Below, piece after piece: positions 46,777-56,701 of a stretch of 64,000 bases of DNA; positions within the stretch are counted from its first letter, which is position 1; each line of letters opens with the position of its first letter. The translations under genes were made by a program, and so were the position numbers. Below the pieces are notes generated by a model that saw nothing but the letters and a program-made list of their open reading frames with translations, had not been told where the DNA came from and did no database searches. Source of the stretch: Marthasterias glacialis (Eukaryota; Echinodermata; Asteroidea; Forcipulatida; Asteriidae); the NCBI GenBank assembly GCA_911728455.2, contig OU452222.1:18424559-18488558 (forward strand), written 5' to 3'.

Positions 46777-49700
46777 TTTAGAAATTATGATTTTTTTTAG
46801 CAACATTAATGTCATATTTTGTCAAAAAATATCCATAATTCACAAACTAATCCTTAAAACTTGTGTTCAGTCAAATAGAAAGGCATCAGTAGTACCTAAT
46901 GAATCATTTTACATCATAAAATCACACCTTCAAAAATGACCCAAAATTGATAAAAATGCTGGACTTACCCCTTGTGATTTTTTCAATTTTGGGCCAAATT
47001 TTCAAGTTCTATTTTATGCTATAAAATGAAGCAGGCTTCCTCACTGATGCCATTTAGTATCACATAACCTATTGCAGTGTTCATATTTTAGAATTTACAA
47101 CATTTTTTTAGCAACATTAATGTCATATTTTGTCCAAAAATATCCATAATTCACAAACTAATCCTTAAAACACGTGTTAAGTCAAATAAAAAAGGCATCA
47201 GTAGTACCTAATGTATCATTTTACATCATAAAATCACACCTTCAAAAATGACCCGAATTTGATAAAAATGCTGGACTTACCCCTTGTGATTTTTTCAATT
47301 TTCAGCAAAATTTTCAAGTTCTATTTTATGCTATCAAATGAAGCAGGCGTCCTCACTGATGCCATTTAGTATCACATAACCTATTGCAGTGTTCATATTT
47401 TAGAATTTATGACATTTTTTTAGCAAAATTAATGTCATATTTTGTCCAAAAATATCCATAATTCACAAACTAATCCTCAAAACACGTGTTAAGTCAAATA
47501 AAAAGGCATCAGTAGTACCTATTTTATCATTTTACATCATAAAATCACACCTTCAAAAATGACCCAAATTTGATAAAAATGCTGGACTTACTACCCCTTG
47601 TGATTTTTTCAATTTTGGGCCAAATTTTCAAGTTCTATTTTCTGCTATAAAATGAAGCAGGCTTCCTCACTGATGCCATTTAGTATCACATAACCTATTG
47701 CAGCGTTCATATTTTAGGATTGATGAATTTTTTTTAGCAAAATTAATATCATATTTTGTCCAAAAATATCCATAATTCACAAACTAATCCTTAAAACACG
47801 TGTTAAGTCAAATAAAAAGGCATCAGTAGTACCTAATGTATCATTTTACATCATAAAATCACACCTTCAAAAATGACCCAAATTTGATAAAAATGCTGGA
47901 CTTACCCCTTGTGATTTTTTCAATTTTTGGCCAAATTTTCAAGTTCTATTTTATGCTGTAAAATGAAGCAGGCTTCCTCACTGATGCCATTTAGTATCAC
48001 ATAACCTAATGCAGCGTTCATATTTTAGAATTTACGACATTTTTTTAGCAAAATTATTGTCATATTTTGTCCAGAAATATCCATAATTCACAAACTAATC
48101 CTTAGAACACGTGTTAAGTCAAATAAAAAGGCACCAGTAGTACCTATTTTATCATTTTACATCATAAAATCACACCTTCAAAAATGACCCAAATTTGATA
48201 AAAATGCTGGACTTACCCCTTGTGATTTTTTTAATTTTCAGCCAAATTTTCAAGTTCTATTTTATGCTATAAAATGAGGCAGGCTTCCTCACTGATGCCA
48301 TTTAGTATCACATAACCTATTGCAGCGTTGATATTTTAGGATTGTTGAATTTTTTTTAGCAAAACTAATATCATATTTTGTTCAAAAATATCCATAATTC
48401 ACAAACTAATCCTTAAAACTTGTGTTCAGTCAAATAAAAAGGCATCAGTAGTACCTAATGAATCATTTTACATCATAAAACCGCACCTTCAAAAATGACC
48501 CGAATTTGATAAAAATGCTGGACTTACCCCTTGTGATTTTTTCAATTTTGGGCCAAAATTTCAAGTTCTATTTTATGCTATAAAATGAAGCAGGCTTCCT
48601 CACTGATGCCATTTAGTATCACATAACCTATTGCAGTGTTCATATTTTAGAATTTACAACATTTTTGTAGCAAAATTAATGTCATATTTTGTCCAAAAAT
48701 ATCCATAATTCACAAACTAATCCTTAGAACACGTGTTAAGTCAAATAAAAAGGCACCAGTAGTACCTATTTTATCATTTTACATCATAAAATCACACCTT
48801 CAAAAATGACCCAAATTTGATAAAAATGCTGGACTTACCCCTTGTGATTTTTTCAATTTTCAGCCAAATTTTCAAGTTCTATTTTATGCTATAAAATGAA
48901 GCAGGCTTCCTCACTGATGCCATTTAGTATCACATAACCTATTGCAGCGATCATGTTTAAGGATTGATGAATTTTTTTAAGCAAAATTAATATCATATTT
49001 TGTTCAAAAATATCCATAATTCACAAACTAATCCTAAAAACTTGTGTTCAGTCAAATAAAAAGGCATCAGTAGTACCTAATGAATCATTTTACATCATAA
49101 AACCGCACCTTCAAAAATGACCCGAATTTGATAAAAATGCTGGACTTACCCCTTGTGATTTTTTCAATTTTGGGCAAAATTTTCAAGTTCTATTTTATGC
49201 TATAAAATGAAGCAGGCTTCCTCACTGATGCCATTTAGTATCACATAACCTATTGCAGTGTTCATATTTGAGAATTTACGACATTTTTTTAGCAAAATTA
49301 ATGTCATATTTTGTCCAAAAATATCCATAATTCACAAACTAATCCTTAGAACACGTGTTAAGTCAAATAAAAAGGCACCAGTAGTACCTATTTTATCATT
49401 TTACATCATAAAATCACACCTTCAAAAATGACCCAAATTTGATAAAAATGCTGGACTTACCCCTTGTGATTTTTTCAATTTTGGGCCAAATTTTCAAGTT
49501 CTATTTTATGCTATAAAATAAAGCAGGCTTCCTCACTGATGCCATTTAGTATCACATAACCTATTGCAGCAATGATATTTTTAGAGTTTATGCATTTTTT
49601 TTTGCAAATTTAATATCATATTTTGTTCAAAAATATCCATAATTCACAAACTAATCCTTAGAACACGTGTTAAGTCAAATAAAAAGGCACCAGTAGTACC

Positions 49701-51386
49701 TATTTTATCATTTTACATCATAAAATCACACATTCAAAAATGACCCAAATTTGATAAAAATGCTGGACTTACCCCTTGTGATTTTTTCAATTTTCAGCCA
49801 AATTTTCAAGTTCTATTTTATGCTATAAAATGAAGCAGGCTTCCTCACTGATGCCATTTAGTATCACATAACCTATTGCAGCGTTCATATTTTAGAATTT
49901 ATGACATTTTTGTAGCAACATTAATGTCATATTTTGTCCAAAAATATCCATAATTCACAAACTAATCCTTAAAACTTGTGTTCAGTCAAATAAAAAGGCA
50001 TCAAATTTTCAGCCAAATTTTCAAGTTCTGTTTTATGCTATAAAATGAAGCAGGCTTCCTCACTGATGCCATTTAGTATCACATAACCTATTGCAGCGTT
50101 CATATTTTAGAAATTATGACATTCTTTTAGCAACATTAATGTCATATTTTGTCCAAAAATATCCATAATTCACAAACTAATCCTTAAAATACGTGTTCAG
50201 TCAAATAAAAAGGCATCAGTAGTACCTATTTTATCATTTTACATCATAAAATCACACCTTCAAAAATGACCCGAATTTGATAAAAATGCTGGACTTACCC
50301 CTTGTGATTTTTTCAATTTTTGGCCAAATTTTCAAGTTCTATTTTATGCTATAAAATGAAGCAGGCTTCCTCACTGATGCCATTTAGTATCACATAACCT
50401 ATTGCAGCAATGATATTTTAGAGTTTATGCATTTTTTTTGCAAATTTAATATCATATTTTGTTCAAAAATATCCATAATTCACAAACTAATTCTTAAAAC
50501 TTGTGTTCAGTCAAATAAAAAGGCATCAGTAGTACCTAATGAATCATTTTACATCATAAAACCGCACCTTCAAAAATGACCCGAATTTGATAAAAATGCT
50601 GGACTTACCCCTTGTGATTTTTTCAATTTTCAGCCAAATTTTCAAGGTTCTATTTTATGCTATAAAATGAAGCAGGCTTCCTCACTGATGCCATTTAGTA
50701 TCACATAACCTATTGCAGCGTTCATATTTTAGAATTTACAACATTTTTTTAGCAACATTAATGTCATATTTTGTCCAAAAATATCCATAATTCACAAACT
50801 AATCCTTAAAACACGTGTTAAGTCAAATAAAAAGGCATCAGTAGTACCTAATGTATAATTTTACATCATAAAATCACACCTTCAAAAATGACCCAAATTT
50901 GATAAAAATGCTGGACTTACCCCTTGTGATTTTTTCAATTTTGGGCCAAATTTTCAAGTTCTATTTTATTCTATAAAATGAGGCAGGCTTCCTCACTGAT
51001 GCCATTTATTATCACATAACCTATTGCAGCGTTCATATTTTAGAAATTATGACATTCTTTTAGCAACATTAATGTCATATTTTTTCAAAAAATATCAATA
51101 ATTCACAAATTAATCCTTAAAACTTGTGTTAAGTCAAATAAAAAGGCATTGGTAGTACCTAATGTATCATTTTACATCATAAAATCACACCTTCAAAAAT
51201 GACCCAAATTTGATAAAATTGCTGGACTTACCCCTTGTGATTTTTTCAATTTTCAGCCAAATTTTCAAGTTCTATTTTATGCTATGAAATGAAGCAGGCT
51301 TCTTCACTGATGCCATTTAGTATCACATAACCTATTGCAACGTTCATATTTTAGAAATCATGACATTTTCTTTTCAAAATTAATGT
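46777..51386. repeat. Higher-order satellite unit, copy 2 (truncated)
   Basis: Near-identical to copy 1 over long stretches. It differs by a 3-bp insertion at about 47591, a 96-bp deletion at 50003/50004 and a mosaic of two adjacent monomers near 51090-51230 that leaves it one monomer short. Confidence 0.9.
51382..51386. repeat. Target site duplication, left (AATGT)
   Basis: AATGT also follows the element at 56697-56701. An uninterrupted version of the target can be seen in other monomers, for example near 58555. Confidence 0.9.
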
Positions 51387-52564
51387 TGTCACAAGGTCCG
51401 CCACGATCGGGACCCCGTGTGTGTGATACAGTAGTTAAAGAGACCAAGCGGAGCGAACAGCACCAACAAATAAACAAGGGTACATAAGTCCATTTATGAT
51501 TTAAACAAAATATTTAATTACAACAAATTAACCATTAAACAATATAAATAAATTACGTCCATAAATCGATTTAAATACAAGAAAGTAAGTTTAAAGTAAA
51601 CTCGAACCCCATGTGTCATGATGTGGTTGGGTGTGGCGAGTGACGATCCCGTGTCGTGGCTCGACGGATGGTGTCAGGTCCCCCGAGTCGACGGCTTCGT
51701 CATCAGCGGCGTCTGGCCGTCCCGTTCCTCAACCCAGTACCAAAAAGCCCTGGAAATTAAGTTATACGCACAATGTATGCCTTAATTTCCACTTGAAATA
51801 ATTACACCTTTAAACACTTGAAAACATTGAAAGTGTCCGCACTTCTGAGTTCACACAAAAAATCAGCAAACACCGCAAATGCATTTGTCCATGACTAACG
51901 GAAATGTTTGTCTTAAACAGTTCGCAAAATCTCAAATATTAAATAAATAAACTTACAGAAAAGTCTGGCTTTGGGTTAGAGTGACTTAGTAGCAGCCCCG
52001 GTCTCGGTAAAACACAGCATCACGGATGACCTCCAAAATCATCGGCAGGGCCGGCAAACACAAACTATCGCTCAGATCCGTGGACTACCCCGGGGTGGGG
52101 TCTCAAACTATCGGGCCTCGGCGCTCGACGTCTTCGAGCCGGTGGGTGCTACTAAGTACCAGATACTTCCCAAACAATCTAATTTATACTATACTAGCCC
52201 CATGAATATTTAATTATGGATACATTTAACCAGTTTTCAATAGTATTAGATAACACTGATTATGTTGCTAATATATTCTGACACATCATGGTGAAATACC
52301 TTGCATGTTTAAACCAAATAAGGAAAACTCTCTCCCCATATGTATAAGCCCCTTTAAGAACCCAGTGATCCGTTTTATATGGCTCAACGAACACATGAGA
52401 ATTGTATACAATAAAAGGAATATCCCGCTCCACCCAAAATTATGGTGGGTTGAAACGCACATGCTAAGTTAAAGAAATACATTATCAAGAAAAAGTTATG
52501 AAATCATTACCAAGTCATTACCTAACTTGCTATCACCTATAACGGTTATTTCTAGTTCGTGACA
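51387..52564 (-). repeat. 3' LTR
   Basis: 1178 bp. On the minus strand it starts TGTCACGAACTAG and ends CCTTGTGACA, with short inverted ends TGTCAC/GTGACA. Confidence 0.93.
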
Positions 52565-52578
52565 ACTTCCCCCATCTT
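52565..52578 (-). promoter_or_regulatory. Polypurine tract
   Basis: AAGATGGGGGAAGT on the minus strand immediately precedes the 3' LTR. It is the expected primer site for plus-strand DNA synthesis and is purine-rich apart from its two T. Confidence 0.8.
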
Positions 52579-52683
52579 AGAAGATACATTTTTTTAATGA
52601 ATCTATCTGTACAAGTCATCGAACGTTTGAATATCTATGAATTCCATAAGATATTCTACTACATTCAAGTCATTTTAATTCAT

Positions 52684-55356
52684 TTACTCTTCAACTTGGC
52701 ATCTGCTTAGAAAATCAGCGCCATGATTTTCAGAACCTTTCACTACTCTGACCACATATCTGTAAGGCTGCAAAGCGAGTGCCCATCTCATGACTCGATT
52801 ATTGTTCAACTTCGCTTTTGCAATATATGCCAGTGGGTAGTGGTCTGTTTCTAAGATAAACTGTTTTCCAAACAGATACACATAGAACTTCTTGACAGCC
52901 CAAACTAACGCCAGGCATTCACGTTCAATGACTGAATATGCTTTTTCTCTGGGCAACAATTTTTTGCTTGCGTAGCAGATCGGGAATTTTTCCCCCTCTA
53001 CCTCTTGCATTAACACAGCTCCAATACCTTTATCCGATGCATCCGTCCTCAAAATATACGTGAGCGCGGGATTTGGCAATTGCAAGATTGGCGCAGACGC
53101 GAGCCTCGCTTTCAGAGTTGTAAAAGCATATTCTTGTGAGTCGTCCCATTCTACTTGTTTTGATTTGCCTTTCTTCAACAAATCTGTCATTGGTGCCGCA
53201 ATAGCAGAAAAGTTGGGTATGAACCTGCCATAGTATCCAACCAAACCTAAAAATGACCGAACTTCTTTCTTAGTTCGCGGCTCTTTAGCTTTCAAGATTG
53301 CTTCAACTTTACTAGGCACTGGTTTTAACTTCCCTTCTCCTACTACGTGACCAAGAAACTCAAGTGATGTTTGTGCTACAAAACACTTACTAGGTCTTGC
53401 TGTTAAACCAACTTCTCTCAAACGTTCTAGGATGGAGCGAACATGTTGTAAGTGAGTCTCAAAAGTGTCTGAAAATATCAGACAGTCGTCAATATAATTG
53501 ACTACATTATCACAACCATCTAATAAAGAACGCATCATTCTGGTAAATACAGCAGGAGCATTTACAGTGCCAAATGGCATAACTGTGAATTGAAACAACC
53601 CCCCCTCTGATGTCACAAATGCTGTCTTGTCTCTATCACTTTCTTTCACAGGAATTTGCCAGTATCCTTTGGCTAGATCAAGTTTCGTGAAATATTTGCC
53701 TTTTGATATTTTTGAGAACAAATCTTCAACATTAGGGATAGGCTCAGGGTCAAAGATGGTGACCGAATTCAGTTTTCTATAATCGATGCAAAGCCTTAAC
53801 GAGCCATCACTCTTAGGAACAAGAACAATCGGTGATGCATAGGCTGAAGTTGCCTTTTCAATGACTCCCATCCGTAACATTTCATCAATCTCCTTCTTAA
53901 GTGAATCCCGTTTAGCATGAGGTACAGCATATGGCTTACAATATATTGGATCTGAGGTGGTAAGTTTTATATCAAACTCTACTAAGTTTGTTCTGCCTGG
54001 TAAGTCTGTCAAAACATCTGCAAACTCTTTTAATAATTTTCTAACTTGACCTGTTTCAGTTTGATCACAGTTTTCACTGATGTGAACATCATGCACCCTT
54101 TCTTTTGGTTTTACTGGTGGAAACTCTACTTCCTCTAATTCCTCACACTCATCTTGACAATCTATTTCACCTGCACGTATGACTTCCATGTATGCACTAG
54201 CATGTGTAATTTCATCTGTTACTTCTCTCGTTACATACTTCTTTAGTAGATTAGCATGATATATTTTATCCTTGCCTTTTCTATCCACTATGTAGTCATT
54301 TTTACCTATCTTCTTGGTAACTTGAAACGGTCCTTGCCACTGAACCAGTAATTTATTACCATCAGTGGGCAAGAGAACAAGTACTTCTAATCCCGCAACT
54401 TTAGACTTACTTGGGGCACTAGATGAAGATCTATATCTATGTCTACAATGCCGTGCCAGATGACCTTTTCCACCGCACACATAACATTCTTGTTCAGTGC
54501 TAGGCCTATATGCGTTCGCTGGCTTACTATAATTACTACTTGGCTTAGTATATATCTGTGGCCGATTAACAGTAACCTTGGGTTTATCTGGTCTGTTGCC
54601 AGTACCATGTGCAAGGCCATACTGATCTGCATACGTGGTCATCTCCTTTATACTCTTTGGCTTTCTCTCTCGCAAGAAAACAACTAAGTCCTTTGGACAA
54701 GATAAGAGCATCTGTTCCCTGACTATGAGGTCTATTAATGGATCATACTCCTTTTCAACCTCGGCTAGCTCAATCCATCTATTCAAATATCCAGTTATAC
54801 GTTGAGCAAATTGACTATATTTCTCTCCTTCGTCTACCTGAGATGTTCTAAATTTCTTCCGAAAACCTTCTTCAGTATAGTCATACCTATGGAGGAGTGC
54901 TAACTTTAATTCTTTGTATTCACTAGCTTTTTCTGTTGGTAACCTGGAATACAATTCTAATGCCCTGCCAGTTAATAGTGTACTTAGCGTTGTGGCCCAA
55001 TCCTCTTCTGACCAACCTGCAGAAGTAGCAAATCTTTCAAATCGCTTTATGTACGCATCTAGATCATCCTTTCTATCTTCGAATGCTGGTAACCTAGGCT
55101 TCTTAATATTATTATAACTTGACTTCGCACTAGTGTTAAGGGTAGAGTTAGCTGCATTGCTATTATGTTCCGTGGCAATTTTGAGCTCAAATTCTCTCAT
55201 GTCTCTGTCATGATCTCTTTCCTTCTGTCTTTCTTCGCGATCTATCTTATCCTGATCTAATGCCTTAGCTTCTCGGTGGTCTGCAAAATCAACTAACTCT
55301 TTTCCCTGCAATCCTAACTTATTACCAATTGCAAGAAAATCCTCGTATCTCTTCAT
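52684..55356 (-). CDS. Gag - integrase C-terminal (GPY/F) - reverse transcriptase - RNase H fusion polyprotein
   Basis: 890 codons without interruption. Residues 1-65 are highly charged. 88-250 is a capsid-like Gag region. 291-304 is a CCHC zinc knuckle (C291, C294, H299, C304). 324-373 is an integrase-type GPY/F module (W340, G342-P343-F344, then HANLLKKY). Reverse transcriptase is about 430-690, with D560 in LDLAKGYW and the catalytic YIDD at 621-624. RNase H is about 765-885, with TDAS (D772), E811/E813, TDHYPL (D838) and GADFLSR (D881). In standard Ty3/gypsy elements protease and RT follow Gag and integrase comes last. Here the integrase end lies before RT, as in Gmr1 elements. The join at about residues 316-323 (near 54390-54410) lacks protease, the HHCC finger and the DDE core. 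Retained motifs look intact; products would need helper protease and integrase. Confidence 0.92.
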   Translation of the reverse strand: MKRYEDFLAIGNKLGLQGKELVDFADHREAKALDQDKIDREERQKERDHDRDMREFELKIATEHNSNAANSTLNTSAKSSYNNIKKPRLPAFEDRKDDLDAYIKRFERFATSAGWSEEDWATTLSTLLTGRALELYSRLPTEKASEYKELKLALLHRYDYTEEGFRKKFRTSQVDEGEKYSQFAQRITGYLNRWIELAEVEKEYDPLIDLIVREQMLLSCPKDLVVFLRERKPKSIKEMTTYADQYGLAHGTGNRPDKPKVTVNRPQIYTKPSSNYSKPANAYRPSTEQECYVCGGKGHLARHCRHRYRSSSSAPSKSKVAGLEVLVLLPTDGNKLLVQWQGPFQVTKKIGKNDYIVDRKGKDKIYHANLLKKYVTREVTDEITHASAYMEVIRAGEIDCQDECEELEEVEFPPVKPKERVHDVHISENCDQTETGQVRKLLKEFADVLTDLPGRTNLVEFDIKLTTSDPIYCKPYAVPHAKRDSLKKEIDEMLRMGVIEKATSAYASPIVLVPKSDGSLRLCIDYRKLNSVTIFDPEPIPNVEDLFSKISKGKYFTKLDLAKGYWQIPVKESDRDKTAFVTSEGGLFQFTVMPFGTVNAPAVFTRMMRSLLDGCDNVVNYIDDCLIFSDTFETHLQHVRSILERLREVGLTARPSKCFVAQTSLEFLGHVVGEGKLKPVPSKVEAILKAKEPRTKKEVRSFLGLVGYYGRFIPNFSAIAAPMTDLLKKGKSKQVEWDDSQEYAFTTLKARLASAPILQLPNPALTYILRTDASDKGIGAVLMQEVEGEKFPICYASKKLLPREKAYSVIERECLALVWAVKKFYVYLFGKQFILETDHYPLAYIAKAKLNNNRVMRWALALQPYRYVVRVVKGSENHGADFLSRCQVEE

Positions 55357-55500
55357 GATTCAACAATTACAGCACAAGCCCTATACTAAATTACGAATCG
55401 GGTGTGGCTATGGTTTAACCCTGCTTCATCCATGGGCACGTGAACATTCCACAAAAGGCTCTAAAACAACTGTATCGGAACCCTTTTTAACGGAAAGGAC

Positions 55501-55517
55501 TCCCGGACAAGCCCCCA
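55501..55517 (-). promoter_or_regulatory. Primer-binding site, tRNA-Pro-like
   Basis: TGGGGGCTTGTCCGGGA on the minus strand, one base inside the 5' LTR. It matches the well-known proline tRNA primer site (TGGGGGCTCGTCCGGGA) except for one C-to-T change. Confidence 0.8.
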
Positions 55518-55518
55518 A

Positions 55519-56696
55519 TGTCACAAGGTCCGCCACGATCGGGACCCCGTGTGTGTGATACAGTAGTTAAAGAGACCAAGCGGAGCGAACAGCACCAACA
55601 AATAAACAAGGGTACATAAGTCCATTTATGATTTAAACAAAATATTTAATTACAACAAATTAACCATTAAACAATATAAATAAATTACGTCCATAAATCG
55701 ATTTAAATACAAGAAAGTAAGTTTAAAGTAAACTCGAACCCCATGTGTCATGATGTGGTTGGGTGTGGCGAGTGACGATCCCGTGTCGTGGCTCGACGGA
55801 TGGTGTCAGGTCCCCCGAGTCGACGGCTTCGTCATCAGCGGCGTCTGGCCGTCCCGTTCCTCAACCCAGTACCAAAAAGCCCTGGAAATTAAGTTATACG
55901 CACAATGTATGCCTTAATTTCCACTTGAAATAATTACACCTTTAAACACTTGAAAACATTGAAAGTGTCCGCACTTCTGAGTTCACACAAAAAATCAGCA
56001 AACACCGCAAATGCATTTGTCCATGACTAACGGAAATGTTTGTCTTAAACAGTTCGCAAAATCTCAAATATTAAATAAATAAACTTACAGAAAAGTCTGG
56101 CTTTGGGTTAGAGTGACTTAGTAGCAGCCCCGGTCTCGGTAAAACACAGCATCACGGATGACCTCCAAAATCATCGGCAGGGCCGGCAAACACAAACTAT
56201 CGCTCAGATCCGTGGACTACCCCGGGGTGGGGTCTCAAACTATCGGGCCTCGGCGCTCGACGTCTTCGAGCCGGTGGGTGCTACTAAGTACCAGATACTT
56301 CCCAAACAATCTAATTTATACTATACTAGCCCCATGAATATTTAATTATGGATACATTTAACCAGTTTTCAATAGTATTAGATAACACTGATTATGTTGC
56401 TAATATATTCTGACACATCATGGTGAAATACCTTGCATGTTTAAACCAAATAAGGAAAACTCTCTCCCCATATGTATAAGCCCCTTTAAGAACCCAGTGA
56501 TCCGTTTTATATGGCTCAACGAACACATGAGAATTGTATACAATAAAAGGAATATCCCGCTCCACCCAAAATTATGGTGGGTTGAAACGCACATGCTAAG
56601 TTAAAGAAATACATTATCAAGAAAAAGTTATGAAATCATTACCAAGTCATTACCTAACTTGCTATCACCTATAACGGTTATTTCTAGTTCGTGACA
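55519..56696 (-). repeat. 5' LTR
   Basis: 1178 bp, same length and, by eye, same sequence as the left LTR. A leader of about 145 bases separates the primer-binding site from the ATG at 55356. Confidence 0.93.
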
Positions 56697-56701
56697 AATG
56701 T
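56697..56701. repeat. Target site duplication, right (AATGT)
   Basis: Repeats 51382-51386; the satellite monomer resumes immediately afterwards. Confidence 0.9.

Larger units (their letters stand above)
41389..51386. repeat. Satellite array of about 311-bp monomers, left block, with higher-order structure
   Basis: About 32 head-to-tail monomers of 304-312 bp, recognisable by TGCTGGACTTACCCCTTGTG and TGAAGCAGGCTTCCTCACTG. The first monomers (41389-41800) are the most diverged. From about 41800 a 16-monomer block ends near 46776 and is repeated from 46777, with monomer-specific variants in the same order at an offset of 4976-4980 bp. The second copy carries a 96-bp deletion at 50003/50004 and is cut at its right end by a retrotransposon. 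The array is AT-rich with no open frame of note. Confidence 0.97.
51387..56696 (-). mobile_element. Ty3/gypsy LTR retrotransposon of the Gmr1 type, internally deleted
   Basis: A 5310-bp element: LTR 51387-52564, internal region 52565-55518, LTR 55519-56696, flanked by AATGT on both sides. It is transcribed on the minus strand: the primer-binding site lies next to the right LTR and the polypurine tract next to the left LTR. Both LTRs are 1178 bp, and I found no difference on reading them side by side, so insertion is recent relative to the satellite. Integrase C-terminal sequence precedes reverse transcriptase, the domain order reported for Gmr1-like elements of deuterostomes. Protease and the integrase core are absent, so it should be non-autonomous. 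Confidence 0.92.

Noticed and set aside
54439..54687. Plus-strand frames within the retrotransposon (also 54914-55117)
   Set aside because: Shadow frames opposite the intact 890-codon polyprotein.
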